The notes below the pieces were generated by a model that was given only the letters and a program-made list of their open reading frames with translations, had not been told where the DNA came from and made no database searches. A DNA stretch of 64,000 nt, taken from NCBI GenBank assembly GCA_024704765.1, contig JAKMXF010000144.1, positions 124,001-188,000 of the forward strand, written 5' to 3'. This stretch comes from Oopsacas minuta. Taxonomy: Eukaryota > Porifera > Hexactinellida > Lyssacinosida > Leucopsacidae. The position numbers and the translations under genes were made by a program. Below are positions 35,951 to 46,956 of this stretch, piece by piece. The stretch's first letter is position 1; each line of letters begins with the position of its first letter.

Positions 35951-38181
35951 ATGCGAGGGTCTTATAGAGACCCAAGGGTCCCACATCACCTTTTAAGCAA
36001 ACCAGGGGGAGATATTCCCTGGCAGAATCATCATCCATTCCAACCAACACGACACAATTACATTCATGTGCCACAACCAAGACACCCGCTTCTGCCACTT
36101 CCAACCACTTCACCTCGTGACATAGGAGATGTGTCTCTTCCCAATTTGTTACATAAGGATGCTAAAGGGTACCTGATGAACCTGCCCCCTCAGAATAGGT
36201 GTCGGGCTGTTCTGACAGCTATAAACTTGTTCTTATTTAAACACGATTCAAGAGGTATGCCACTTTTAATTGTGTCGTATAATCGCCTATATGATATTCA
36301 ATGTATATACAAATTCGGGATCTGGCGCCCAATGTTAGGGGGATAATAAATCTATTATCAAAAACAGTGCGTCATAGTTCGAAAACTTATTTTGATCAAT
36401 CTCAATACTCATGTGTGTACTCATAGTTAACACAATGTGGTTCAACTATAACGTTTCTGTAAGTAACAAAAGTATCCGGTATCTGGCCGGATAACCGGAA
36501 AATTAGAAGCCGGATATCTTACCTGGCTGGATGGGAGATTTTCATATCCGGTCATCTCTAGAACGATGTAATGTATCCCTTAGATCCCATTGAGAAACTT
36601 CTGTCATTGGCTGATGAATTCTTACTTGGAATAAAAGGTGATAAGTTGTCAAGTTGTGTCGAGTTACTGAATCTGGATGAAATAGCCACATTCCTAGCAG
36701 GTTAGTTCCTTAACCACCTGACACTTTAGCAACAGATCAAAGTGATAGTTATTCATTTAACAGGTCTCTCTTCACTGGAAAACAGACTCACATTATTTGA
36801 TGCACTCTTCTCATGTGCTAGGAGAGACCCAAACCAATCTGTTGCTCAGAGCCGTGAAGTGGTTTTGTGTCGTTTGGTGAGCTTAGCAGTTTGTGCGCCA
36901 TATCCATCTATACTGGAACTATCTGCTTATATCATGCAAGACCAATCAGATACAGCTAAAAGCATCGCCAGGTGGTTTACAGGCTCCACTTAATTGGGAC
37001 ACATTTCAGGGCTCAGGTCCACAAAATTATGACCAAGCATTTGGAACCAATTGAATGCTTAATTGAGTGGTCTGTAGCCATGTGTCCTGGTTAATTGGAG
37101 TCAGCTGATATTTAAGATCATGTGTTGGTATTAAACCCCGGGCAAATTGGGTGCTATAAAATGTATTTGATAATTGTGTCGTTTGAGCCACTTTATGCCA
37201 CTAGATCTCTATACCACGACTACTTCCAATTACTGCCATCTGCCTCCAAACCACTTGAAGTGGTCTACCAACACTCAACCAGTTTCGCAGCTCAGTTATT
37301 AATCGCTTACACAAAGTTATATCCAATCTTCCAAGCAAATATCCACTCTGCCATGTCTATGTCACCTGGATGTTTGTCACCTATAAACCAACCACCTATG
37401 CCACTTATAAGCATGATAGCCACTTGGATGAATAAACGACCAGATTTGTGCCACATCCGGGCGCCACATATCCCTGAGTCTTTGCCACTTCTGCATCAGA
37501 GAAGTTCTGTGACACAAATTCAAAATACTCCACTCACAGGTAAAGAGTGTCTCTCCATTTTCATAAATTTTGGATTATTATTATCCATGGTTCCATAGGT
37601 ATTATCGCTTGGACTACTTTAGCGCCACTTCTACAAGGTTTGAGAACCTCGACACACAACACAAGTGGCACAGAAAGTGACGAGCTGGATTTCTACTCAC
37701 AAATTCACGTCAATATGCTATCAGCTGTCCATCAGTATAAATCTAATTCTGTCACCAAAGGTGAGACAATTTAACCTCCAATTAATTTGAATTTTGGCGA
37801 TAATCAATTTTCACACCTTTGGCCATAATTCAGGTGATCCCCTGAGACAGGTGACCGCCCCCTTAATGATAATCCCATGTATGTATAAATTGACCAATGA
37901 ATCTATCTGCAGGCATCCAATGCATTTCCTCAGAAGACCTCTCAACAGTTGTCGCTAATCTGATTGGTCTAGCGGGATTTGTAGGCATAGCTCAGCCTGG
38001 ATCGGAACACTTCACACTTCTCCACGACAGTATTGACCGTATAGCTCAATCCATTCAAATGTGTCTCTTCGCTGATCTCCTCCACCTGTCACGTGACCAC
38101 CTGGCCTCCATAGCTGCCACTTTACCCAGAAACTCATTGCTCGATATTGTTATAGAACATCATACACATAATTGGAACTAA
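35951..38181 (+). CDS. INTS15: Integrator complex subunit 15
   Basis: Six exons (35951-36254, 36584-36700, 36764-36971, 37205-37539, 37599-37760, 37913-38181) join to 464 residues (human C7orf26/INTS15 449). Matches to the family run throughout: DPIEKLLSLADEF near the N-terminal third, REVVLCRLVSLAVCAPYPSILE, AKSIARSLYHDYFQLLPSAS and the C-terminal DSIDRIAQSIQ ... SRDHLASIAATLPRNSLLDIVI. The first exon encodes a His/Pro-rich start (HNYIHVPQPRHPLLPLP), whereas the human protein has its His/Pro-rich tail at the other end. A shorter form starting at Met 36571 reads through the intron acceptor and is less likely. Integrator terminates promoter-proximal transcription and processes snRNAs. The third donor (GTGGTT) is weak but fixed by phase. 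Confidence 0.88.
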
Positions 38182-38318
38182 TTAGTTCCATATTGTATCA
38201 ATTTTAATTATAATTAGCTGGATAATAGGCGACAATCTATTTGTGCCACTTTGTGTCGAGGTGTGTATTAGATAGTTCCATATTAACCTTAGTTCCAAGT
38301 GTTATCACCTAATTAGAT

Positions 38319-38822
38319 ATGTGGACAGTTATACTCTTATTCACTCTATTCACACAATCAACTTCAAGCTATTGTAACATCACTTCACTATATCCGACAC
38401 AATTTTTGTGTCGCGAAGTGGTAGTGGACAATATTTCTCAATCAGCTGTGAACTGTACTTCAGACAGAATTGTGTCTGTGCCATGCTATCCCAGAAGAGG
38501 TGTTATATGTGGTGGAGTGGCATATGACGGCGACACAATTGGTTTTTACAAGAATGTCACCTGTCGATACGTGAATGGCACAAGATACCATTATGGTGTC
38601 GCTTTGGGTTTGTCGGTATTTTTCGGATTCCTTGGGTTGGACAGGTTTTACTTAGGATACGCAGCCATCGGTCTCCTCAAATTCTCAACGATGGGATTCT
38701 TCTTGCTCGGACACTTAGTTGACATAATCCTGATAGGACTGCAAATAGTAGGTCCAGCAGACCAGTCTGATTATTATATTGGATATTGGGGACCAGTTTT
38801 GGAAGGTGTTGAAATAAATTGA
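38319..38822 (+). CDS. TM2D1: TM2 domain-containing protein 1
   Basis: Intronless frame of 167 residues. A signal peptide (MWTVILLFTLFTQSTSS) leads to a Cys-rich, N-glycosylatable luminal part (about 18-90; CxxxxFLCREV, VPCYPRRGVICGG, NVTCRYVNGT). Then comes the TM2 domain, two membrane helices joined by a DRFYLGY turn (FFGFLGLDRFYLGYAAIGLLKF outline), and IVGPADQSDYYIGYWG after the second helix, as in TM2D1. TM2D proteins (almondex family) modulate Notch signalling and phagocytosis in animals. It lies 137 bp after INTS15 on the same strand and 98 bp before CRELD2. Confidence 0.92.
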   Translation: MWTVILLFTLFTQSTSSYCNITSLYPTQFLCREVVVDNISQSAVNCTSDRIVSVPCYPRRGVICGGVAYDGDTIGFYKNVTCRYVNGTRYHYGVALGLSVFFGFLGLDRFYLGYAAIGLLKFSTMGFFLLGHLVDIILIGLQIVGPADQSDYYIGYWGPVLEGVEIN

Positions 38823-38920
38823 ATTATATTTGTATATATTATGAGTGTATCTTTATATTCATATTTTCACACCTAATGAGAAACATGAAATAGTTGGCAT
38901 CTCATTTAAGATTATTTTAG

Positions 38921-39724
38921 ATGTTTTCACCATATTTAGCTATTTTCATTTTTATCCATTTTGTGATATATTTGGACGCGAGGACACAATGTGATGACTG
39001 TCGTAATTTAGTGGCAGACTTCCACAGAGGTGTTGATGGCACAAAAGATGGTGGATTTCTTGGTGGCGATGTGTTTTGGGAAGAATTAAATTTGAAAAAT
39101 TACGCAAAAAGTGAGCTAAGATTTATAGAAATTTTGGAAAAAGTTTGTGAAAATGGAAAATTTGGTTGTTTGAAAATTCTAGAAAAACATGAAGATGATC
39201 TCCTAGAGTGGTGGGAAGGTGACAGAAAAGTGGAATTATTTGAGTGGTTTTGTGTCGGTAAAGTGGCACAATGTTGTCCAGAGGGTACATATGGACCGGA
39301 GTGTTTACCTTGTTTAAAGTGGCACGATAAAATTTGCTCTGGGTATGGAAAATGTGTTGGAAGTGGCACACGTGGCGGAGATGGATCATGCCACTGTGAT
39401 ACAGGCTACCGACACGATAACTGTACACTTTGTTCACACGGATATTATAAAATGAACATTGATGACAATTTTTCTTGTGTCAAGTGTGACACAAAATGCA
39501 ATGGTTGCGATGGTCCAGGTGCTAGTGGCTGTGTGGCATGCTCAAGTGGCTTCAGAATGGCAGACGGCAAGTGTGAAGATATAGATGAATGCGACACCAA
39601 TGAAATTTGCCTGGAAAATGAAGTTTGTTCAAATACAGATGGCTCTTACAGTTGTGAATGTATCCCTGGTTACCAAAGAGGTGGAAAGGAATGTGTAGAA
39701 GATTCAGCAAAAGAAGATTTATAG
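38921..39724 (+). CDS. CRELD2: Cysteine-rich EGF-like domain protein, CRELD2 type
   Basis: Intronless frame of 267 residues (human CRELD2 353). It has a signal peptide (MFSPYLAIFIFIHFVIYLDA), an N-terminal CxxC-containing CRELD domain (CDDCRNLVADFHRG, WEWW-like VEWWEG and CVGKVAQCCPEGTYGPEC), laminin/EGF-type repeats (CSGYGKCVGSGTRGGDGSCHC), a furin-like Cys repeat and a calcium-binding EGF (DIDECDTNEICLENEVCSNTDGSYSCEC in outline). The C-terminus AKEDL is a KDEL-type ER retention signal comparable to the REDL of CRELD2; there is no membrane anchor as in CRELD1. Family members act as ER-stress-inducible disulfide isomerase-like chaperones. Confidence 0.93.
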   Translation: MFSPYLAIFIFIHFVIYLDARTQCDDCRNLVADFHRGVDGTKDGGFLGGDVFWEELNLKNYAKSELRFIEILEKVCENGKFGCLKILEKHEDDLLEWWEGDRKVELFEWFCVGKVAQCCPEGTYGPECLPCLKWHDKICSGYGKCVGSGTRGGDGSCHCDTGYRHDNCTLCSHGYYKMNIDDNFSCVKCDTKCNGCDGPGASGCVACSSGFRMADGKCEDIDECDTNEICLENEVCSNTDGSYSCECIPGYQRGGKECVEDSAKEDL

Positions 39725-40232
39725 TTTTAGGAATTGTTACTATTATTAGCATAGATTAGGCGCCAATTAAACTTAATTATTGCAGTACCAAGGGAATTGA
39801 GAGGTGTCAATGCATGGATAAATTGTGCCACTAGGGAAAGGTGTGAAAATATACACATTAGAAAAATTTCAAATCTCAGGTGCACAACTAGATGTCACTG
39901 CAAGTACACATGCCAAATTTGGTGTCTTAATCTCTAAAGGTGTGAACAGCAGAGCGAAAACATAATAACAACAATCACAAATACTTTCAGAAGCCTGATC
40001 TTAACTTTAATAGTATTTGTGTCTGCTAATATTTGGCCTCATAATTGCCCCCTTAGGCTTCACCCCGTGTTACCCAAATGCCTCGTCCAACCAGATTAGA
40101 GTGTTTACTCACAAAACTGATTGAATCCTATCAATGATAATTTAATTAACGAAGTAAACAAACAATAACAATCAATAACAAATATCAAAATGCAAACTAC
40201 GAATTGTGGTGGTTGAAAAGAGATTATTGGTG
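39725..40232. other. Convergent gap between CRELD2 and exportin-4
   Basis: No gene is seen. It contains several AGGTGTGAAAAT / AGGTGT words and short AT-rich stretches. Confidence 0.6.
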
Positions 40233-43200
40233 TTACTTTATACACAAAATCCCACGTAATTTTGGTAGTTCCCTCTCCAATGCGTTGCCAAACGCGATGA
40301 CTGATTTCTTGGACGGACTCTGTTGATGGAGTTCCGGATTAAGGTGTGAAAATATTTCTGTTAGTCTGTCACTAAAACATTTGTCCTGTGTGTCGAGTAT
40401 TCTTTGGATAATCTCGCTGTATGTAGTTGGATTTCCTAGCACGAGGTAGAAAAGTGTCTCAGCTGCCGATGAGACAAGGTCCATGTCAAAATTCTCATCA
40501 ATTAGAAACTTAAATATCACACTTAAAAGGTGCCGCAATTGTGTCGCCATAAGCTGAGTCAAATTCGATTGGTTTTGTTTACCGAAAATAGCGAGAGACG
40601 AAACAGCGTCTAGACAATACTTCCCAACATCTGAGTCATATTGGAACAGCCCAATTTCAAGGAGACTCGCTAAAGTGTGAAATACACCCATGGGGAGATT
40701 AGCTACCCTATCTGGATACGTTTCACAGATAAGTGTTAACAAATTAAAGAATTTATTGCATAAGGAAGGGTAGGATAAAAACTGTTTCGCCATAAAATGT
40801 AACACCACATCAAGACCATAAAACACTACATCGCCAGACTGGACCTTTGTAGAATTTGAGACAAAAGTCTCTTCGCTCAGTTCTACAAAATCCCACGACA
40901 TTAGAGATATCAAAATGTCCATAAGTTGTACCAAATCTGCATACCTGTCCTCCTCGAGATGGGGATGGCTCTGGATAGAGAGACCCTTATTCAGCGAACT
41001 GAACAGCTCGAGGACTTTAAGTGATAGATTATACATTTTGAAGAGTACAGGTTCTGAGAAATATGTGAGACAACTTTCTGCTATGTCCGCTAGAAGCGAT
41101 AGGAGGCTACTGACAATTTCTGGGGTTTTAAGACAGTCCGTTATTTGGTTAAGTGTCGCGAAAATCACCTCTAGAAAAGTGTCCGCTCGAGATGAAGGAC
41201 ACATTCTTGCGATACCAGACAGTGCGGATAATAGCGAATCAGTCTCTATGATTATATTTGCCATATTCGCATCTTTGGTCAACACGACTATGCGGGCACA
41301 AATTTGACCTATCACCTTTGAGTTCAAATCCTCCCAATTGTTCTTTGCCATGGATTTACCGATGAACCCAGCGAGTGACAATTGTACCTCTGGGGATAGC
41401 TTTTTCAGAACTTCAGCACCCGAACCGAATTGCTCCACCAATTCCCAAAACATGGGTCCTGAGGTGACAACTTTGTGTCGCTGTGGGGAACGAATCAATA
41501 TCGACAAAAGTTCTAAACTGTCGCTTTGGATTTGATCCTGTCCTGACCATTGATGGATATTACTGATTGCCTTCTCAACAAGGAAACTCAACAACGAATT
41601 GGAATGCATACCATCTCCACTGAATGAATCCTGCCATACGCCACTTGTGTCTTCATAATCCGACACATTATAGAACAAATATGGTTGTGACCAGTGTAAG
41701 AAGAACCACATGATGTCGCTTGCCACCTGAGGGCTCAATTTTAGCATTTGTCCGGATTTTATCAAAAGCGTTTCAACTTTCGCCCACTTGCACATAATCA
41801 CTACAATTCGTATAATTGGATCAAATTCGGTTTGATCGGTATTACTTGATTGTAGCTCAATTAATTGTGGCCAATTAGTGGCAGAGTGGACACTAGATTG
41901 GACAGAAAACGAATATTTTCGGATTTCGCTTGGAATTTGAACTTCTTCCCCTTCCGCAATGTCGACACAAATATGCCCGATAAGTAGAATCAGCCAATGA
42001 AAGTCCTCAAAAAGGCTCACTGGTACTTTATCACCTTGACCGACAAAATTCAAAATCTGATCGCCACATTTCTCAAGCAGCTCGCATGCCATTGGTAGAG
42101 CATTTGAGCAAATGGTACGAGCTATGGTTGCGATGGAACTCAGGTGTTCGATGAAAATATCCCGGTCATCCTCTTCCAACTCATCAATTTCTTTCGGTTC
42201 TGTCGAATCCTGCGCTGGCCTAGATCCGCCACTTAAGATTGTTAAGCGGAACTTTAAAAAGGCGCCAAACAGCTCTGGACCAATCACATTGAACCATCCA
42301 AGCGCGTAAATGTCCCCACCCATTTCACTCAAAAGTGTCACCCATGCCAATAAGAGTAGCTCAAACGCTTCTAAATATGGAGCGCCATCAACACCTAATG
42401 TGTCCTCTATTGTGGCTCTCTCAGCACAGTGTATCGTCAGTTTTGCTAGACCTCTTAGAAATGACTCAACAACTTCTTGCCGAATATTTGCGAAAAGTCG
42501 GATAGGGAAAGATGACATCATTTGACTTATGACACCAGCAAAACCAGCGGTTTCTTGAGGTGTCAATTCAAATTGTGTCGCGAATTCCAGGAAATTCTCA
42601 ATGAACTTTTTTAGATATTCGGATTTGTCACTATCATCCCCAAACACTTCTCCGTTAAGCGATGCCATCTGGATGAAACATAAAAGTGTCAGCTGACACA
42701 ATGATTCAACATTCCTGGTTTCCCCATGGATACGATATAGCAGATGAAGAATGCTACCGTCTAGCAATATATCCTTCCACTCGTTGGGGGGCTTGAATGC
42801 GATCGCTTGGACCCCGGTTTTGAAGAGATTCATGGTGGCAGATTTTGTCACGTTAGGTGTGAAATTCCAAGTGACAACATGGTTTAAAATATTCAAAGAT
42901 TTGGACAAAATCTCATTTCTCATATTTCCTTGGGATAATTGTTCTGACAATTTTTTCAAAAAATTCAGGTTTATAACGCAAAATTTTAACATATAATATT
43001 TTTCAAAAACCACTTTACACCTGAGATGTATTTCCCATGGCATGCCAAATCGAGATGAATGTGCCAACGAGCCAAATTCCACCATCAAGCTGACAATACT
43101 CGAGCAGGACACTAAATTGTAATGTGGTGCTGTGTCACTTATTAGTGACTCAAGACGTTGACATAATTTATCCAATAATGTGTTTTCTGGTTTGGCGATT

Positions 43201-43631
43201 TTTGTCATGTTTTCAATTTCGTTGTCACCTCCTCCTGGCGCCGAAATATCATCAATTAGCTTCCGTTTGATAAGTACCGACACTGCAAGGATCAGCTGTT
43301 CGCGTACATAATTCTCAATTTTATTTTGCGACAATAAGAATGCCATCAAATAGGAGAGCAGCTCCTCCAAGCCACTTTCCGTCACAATAACCCACTTCCT
43401 GACCATATGCTCGATCATAGCCGATACCGCTTCAAACTGGACAAGTGGCACTTCAGTATTTTCTAACACATATTTACAAAGTGGCAGTGGATCAGCGAGC
43501 CCTCGTAACTGCACGAATTTTTTCTCTTGCAATTTCCTTTCATCGTTCGATATTATTTCTGGACCTGCCAACAATTTTTTGGCGGAGGCATTCAATTCGT
43601 GAAGAAGGTGTTTGCACTGAAATTCATCCAT
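40233..43631 (-). CDS. XPO4: Exportin-4, single exon
   Basis: Uninterrupted frame of 1132 residues (human 1151). The start resembles XPO4: LRGLADPLPLCKYVLENTEVPLVQFEA is the family's hallmark N-terminal HEAT pair, then RKWVIVTESGLEELLSYL and NYVREQLILAVSVLIKRK. The remainder is all-helical HEAT repeats to the end. By family knowledge it is a Ran-GTP-dependent karyopherin that exports eIF5A and SMAD3 and can import SOX factors. It is 3.4 kb without introns. The frame contains many of the recurring words (GTGTCG, AAGTGTC), including ATATTTTCACACCTT coding IFSHL near the C-terminus. It starts 1.06 kb from importin-alpha in head-to-head orientation. Confidence 0.95.
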   Translation of the reverse strand: MDEFQCKHLLHELNASAKKLLAGPEIISNDERKLQEKKFVQLRGLADPLPLCKYVLENTEVPLVQFEAVSAMIEHMVRKWVIVTESGLEELLSYLMAFLLSQNKIENYVREQLILAVSVLIKRKLIDDISAPGGGDNEIENMTKIAKPENTLLDKLCQRLESLISDTAPHYNLVSCSSIVSLMVEFGSLAHSSRFGMPWEIHLRCKVVFEKYYMLKFCVINLNFLKKLSEQLSQGNMRNEILSKSLNILNHVVTWNFTPNVTKSATMNLFKTGVQAIAFKPPNEWKDILLDGSILHLLYRIHGETRNVESLCQLTLLCFIQMASLNGEVFGDDSDKSEYLKKFIENFLEFATQFELTPQETAGFAGVISQMMSSFPIRLFANIRQEVVESFLRGLAKLTIHCAERATIEDTLGVDGAPYLEAFELLLLAWVTLLSEMGGDIYALGWFNVIGPELFGAFLKFRLTILSGGSRPAQDSTEPKEIDELEEDDRDIFIEHLSSIATIARTICSNALPMACELLEKCGDQILNFVGQGDKVPVSLFEDFHWLILLIGHICVDIAEGEEVQIPSEIRKYSFSVQSSVHSATNWPQLIELQSSNTDQTEFDPIIRIVVIMCKWAKVETLLIKSGQMLKLSPQVASDIMWFFLHWSQPYLFYNVSDYEDTSGVWQDSFSGDGMHSNSLLSFLVEKAISNIHQWSGQDQIQSDSLELLSILIRSPQRHKVVTSGPMFWELVEQFGSGAEVLKKLSPEVQLSLAGFIGKSMAKNNWEDLNSKVIGQICARIVVLTKDANMANIIIETDSLLSALSGIARMCPSSRADTFLEVIFATLNQITDCLKTPEIVSSLLSLLADIAESCLTYFSEPVLFKMYNLSLKVLELFSSLNKGLSIQSHPHLEEDRYADLVQLMDILISLMSWDFVELSEETFVSNSTKVQSGDVVFYGLDVVLHFMAKQFLSYPSLCNKFFNLLTLICETYPDRVANLPMGVFHTLASLLEIGLFQYDSDVGKYCLDAVSSLAIFGKQNQSNLTQLMATQLRHLLSVIFKFLIDENFDMDLVSSAAETLFYLVLGNPTTYSEIIQRILDTQDKCFSDRLTEIFSHLNPELHQQSPSKKSVIAFGNALERELPKLRGILCIK

Positions 43632-44689
43632 TTTATGTCATAAAAGTGAGAACAAATGAATCTAACAGTCATTAGCAGTTTATATAAGCTAGCCGCTTAC
43701 ACGAATGGTATGCGCCTATTCAAACTCGAATCCCACTGGCTGCTGCAAATGTGATTGTGTCGCAAAGCGCGGGTTTAATTATATATTTTGTGTCATAAAT
43801 GGCAGAGAGAATCCAAATTGTTAGTTGAATATTAGTTTATGAATAATCATAATTCCTATAATTCCTATAGCAAATTCCTAAGTTGTATAACTTCCAATAT
43901 GAATTAGCAATAATTATATTTTAGTAACAAAATGTTGTACTTAACAAGTTTCACTGAATTATAATGTCTTGTAAATCTTCTGCCATAATTTTTATCTCAA
44001 AACTAAACCAAGGAAAGCTCGAATACAGTGAGATTCCTAGAAATGTGAGATTCGTTTTACAAGGCCTGTACCCGCTCCAATTTGTTCTAAAAATATGACT
44101 GCTTGTATACAATAATTGGTAATACCACCGTCATACAACTTTTGGCTGTGGGTCGTTAATTAATTAAATTTTCACTCAAATACGTAACTAGTCATTACCA
44201 TGCCATGACCATTCAACTAGTGGCTATATGCAATGACCTAGCCAAGTCGCTGGCTCTGACCTCCCAACCGATGGTCAAGAGTTATGTCAATGACCAGTGA
44301 TCAAGCCCTGCCATGACCAGTCAAGCGGTGGGCATGATCAGCCAGCCGCCTGCCATGACCATCGAAGTAGTAGATCATAATCAGCGAAGATATTCAATTA
44401 TTGCCCGCTGGTTTGTTTAGTAAAATGGGGGGTAACTTGTGGCTATATGGAATTCTCAATGTTTGAACATAAGTGGTATGAATAACGACAGTTTTGCAAA
44501 CAAATATATTTTCCAGACACATTTGTGGTTTCTGTACCCCGATATAGTTTAACATTCCAAATATGGTATATGGTTACCACCCAATTAGGGAGGAGATTAT
44601 AAAAGTAGGAATAATTATTATAATTTGACTTTTCCGCTTTTATACTTTTCCGTACGCCTACTTATAACTCTCGGTTTTGATTGGTTAGC
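43632..44689. other. Divergent region between XPO4 and importin-alpha
   Basis: No gene is seen. It holds a degenerate tandem repeat (44196-44390) and, at its right end (about 44550-44689), a promoter-proximal block that is duplicated at 46735-46870. Confidence 0.65.
44196..44390 (+). repeat. Degenerate tandem repeat around CCATGACCA
   Basis: Diverged copies of a unit with CATGACCAnTCAA.(T/C)(A/G)GTGG recur at irregular 25-45-bp spacing (CCATGACCATTCAACTAGTGG, CAATGACCAGTGATCAAG, CCATGACCAGTCAAGCGGTG, CCATGACCATCGAAGTAG). No coding frame. Confidence 0.7.
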
Positions 44690-46419
44690 ATGACTGACCG
44701 TCTGAAAAGTTTCAAGAACAAGGGTAGAGACGATGAAGCGGAGTTTAGACGTCGTAGGACAGAAGTTACAGTTGAGCTGCGAAGGAACAAACGCGACGAA
44801 CATCTTCAGAAGCGGCGTAACGTCCCCATAGATCATCAAGGAGACCTCCAGGTGGATACGTCAGTTGGCGGGTATGACTTTTCGTTCTCTGACGCTGGCC
44901 TAAATGAAGTGCGTGACAAACTAAGGGGTCTTGTTGTGAACGCACAATCAGAGGACCCTACCATAAAATTACAGGCGGTCCGTTCCGCTCGAAAGATCCT
45001 CAGTAAGGACAAGAATCCGCCAATTGATGAGCTCATAATATCTGGCATAGTTCCAGTACTGGTAAGTGTGACACAATTCATAGTTCCAGTTTTAAATATT
45101 TATTTATATTTCAAATATTTTCATATTATATAGGTGACATCACTGCGTTGTCATGACAACCCAAATATTCAGTTTGAAGCAGCTTGGGCACTAACTAATA
45201 TAGCAAGTGGTACATCTGAACAGACACGGGTGGTTGTACAATGTGGCGCTGTGCCACTTTTCATCGAATTATTATCATGCCCTATGCAGTATGTATGTGA
45301 ACAGGCTGTTTGGGCTCTCGGAAACATCACAGGGGATGGTCCAGAGTGTCGCGATTTTGTGATATCACATGGCATAATTCCACCACTTCTCACATTTATA
45401 AATCCACATACACCGATCTCATTCCTTAGGAATGTGACATGGACTATTTCTAATTTGTGTCGCAACAAAAATCCTCCACCACCTTTTGAATCTGTTTGTC
45501 AGTGCTTGCCTGCCCTTTTGGAACTAGTCAGACATGAAGATGTGGAGGTTAGTTCCCTATTATAACACCTTATATATATATATCTATAGTTTCAATTAAC
45601 TATCCTTGTGGTTCCATATTATAACACCTATTCTAGGTTAAGGTGGATGCTTGTTGGGCACTCTCTTTCCTGGCCGATGGATTACACGCTCAAATCCAAG
45701 TGGTTATCAATTCTGGTGTCATTCCCTTTCTCGTGCCACTTCTGGAACATCATGAGGTTAAAATTGTCATGCCAGCTTTAAGGACACTCGGGAATATCGT
45801 GACTGGAAGTGACGAACAGACACAAGTGGTTATTGACAATGGTATTCTACATAAACTACAATCTCTTCTCACTCACCACAAGGAGAACATTGTCAGAGAG
45901 GCCGTGTGGACCCTATCCAATATTACAGCCGGTTCAAGAGAACAGGTCCAAGCGGTCATTGATTCAGGTCTCATCCCCCCACTTGTTGAGGTGTTAGGTA
46001 ACGGGGAGTTCAAAACCCAGAAGGAGGCGGCATGGGCTGTGTCCAATTTCACAGTTGGTGGCACACCTGACCAGATAAAATACCTAGTGTCACAAAAAGC
46101 CATCTCTCCCTTATGCTCACTCTTAGAAGTGAAAGACTCCCAGGTTATACAAGTGGTTCTAGATGGCCTCCTCAACATCCTACGTCACTCCAGCGAAGAG
46201 CAGATCAACGTGGTAAATTCTATAGAAGAATCTGGTGGCTTAAACACTATTGAACTCTTGCAGCGACACAATTCACCAGTCATCTACCAACTGGCTTATA
46301 CCATTATCGATCAATATTTCCCAAGTGATGATGAAATTGGTGGTTTGGCGCCTGACGGAGGTGACAATCAATACCTCTTTAATGTGCAACATGGACAGTA
46401 CATGAATTTTCAGTTCTAG
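44690..46419 (+). CDS. KPNA: Importin-alpha (karyopherin alpha)
   Basis: Three exons (44690-45061, 45134-45547, 45637-46419) give 522 residues. The IBB domain (about 1-60) starts [14 protein letters not shown] and has [25 protein letters not shown], with the basic clusters that bind importin-beta and autoinhibit. Ten ARM repeats follow with the [52 protein letters not shown] and [13 protein letters not shown] signatures; the conserved W-x-x-x-N ladders make the classical NLS groove. The start at 44690 is preferred to the Met three codons upstream because it matches the family. The protein carries NLS cargo into the nucleus. A tandem copy follows 540 bp downstream. Confidence 0.96.
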
Positions 46420-46956
46420 GTGTGAAAAAGTGTCGCGATGTGAGAGAGCAAAGTCTGATGTGAACCAATAAGTGTCCTATTGTGTCAGACTAATTTGATA
46501 ATTATGTTTACATATAAATAAACCAGTTCCCATTTCAACCAATGAGGTTCTGTGCTATTTTAGTTACATCAGATATAATAGAATATAACATTCCAATCTA
46601 TCTTACATTAGCAACCGATTTATGGGGTAATTCAAGCTATTTTTGTTTGTATATTCGGCGACACAATTTTCACACCTTTTGCCAATATCTCAAAGGTTTC
46701 GATTCGATGGTTAATTTCAAATCTCAGATATATAGAATAACATTCCGATTATCGTATGTGGTTACCACATAAAGTATAAAAGTATAAGAATTGTTATAAT
46801 TCGAATTTTCCGCTTTTATACTTTCTATACACCTACTTAGAACCCTCTGTTTTGATTGGTTGCAGACCCTAAGTAACAGAAGTGGGACGAAACAAACTTA
46901 ACGGACATCTTCAGAAACGGCGTAACATACCCATTGATAATCAAGGCGACTAATAT
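46420..46956. other. Duplicated promoter and broken 5' end of the second importin-alpha
   Basis: The block from about 46735 (GTATGTGGTTACCACAT, TTTTCCGCTTTTATACTT, GTTTTGATTGGTTG) mirrors 44560-44687 upstream of the first gene. The start codon of copy 1 (TTAGCATGACTGACC) corresponds to TTGCAGACCC, so ATG is lost. Remnants of the IBB end (CATCTTCAGAAACGGCGTAAC) are still present, followed by an in-frame TAA where copy 1 continues. Confidence 0.8.

Noticed and set aside
36571-36700. INTS15 starting at Met 36571
   Set aside because: This ATG overlaps the acceptor region; the exon at 35951-36254 joins at 36584 in phase and supplies the conserved N-terminal helix.
43715-43760. Possible tRNA remnant (CAAACTCGAATCCC)
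   Set aside because: Only the T-arm-like string is present; no cloverleaf.
45169-46178. Antisense frames over importin-alpha exons
   Set aside because: The same shadows recur over both copies, as expected from duplication of the sense exons.
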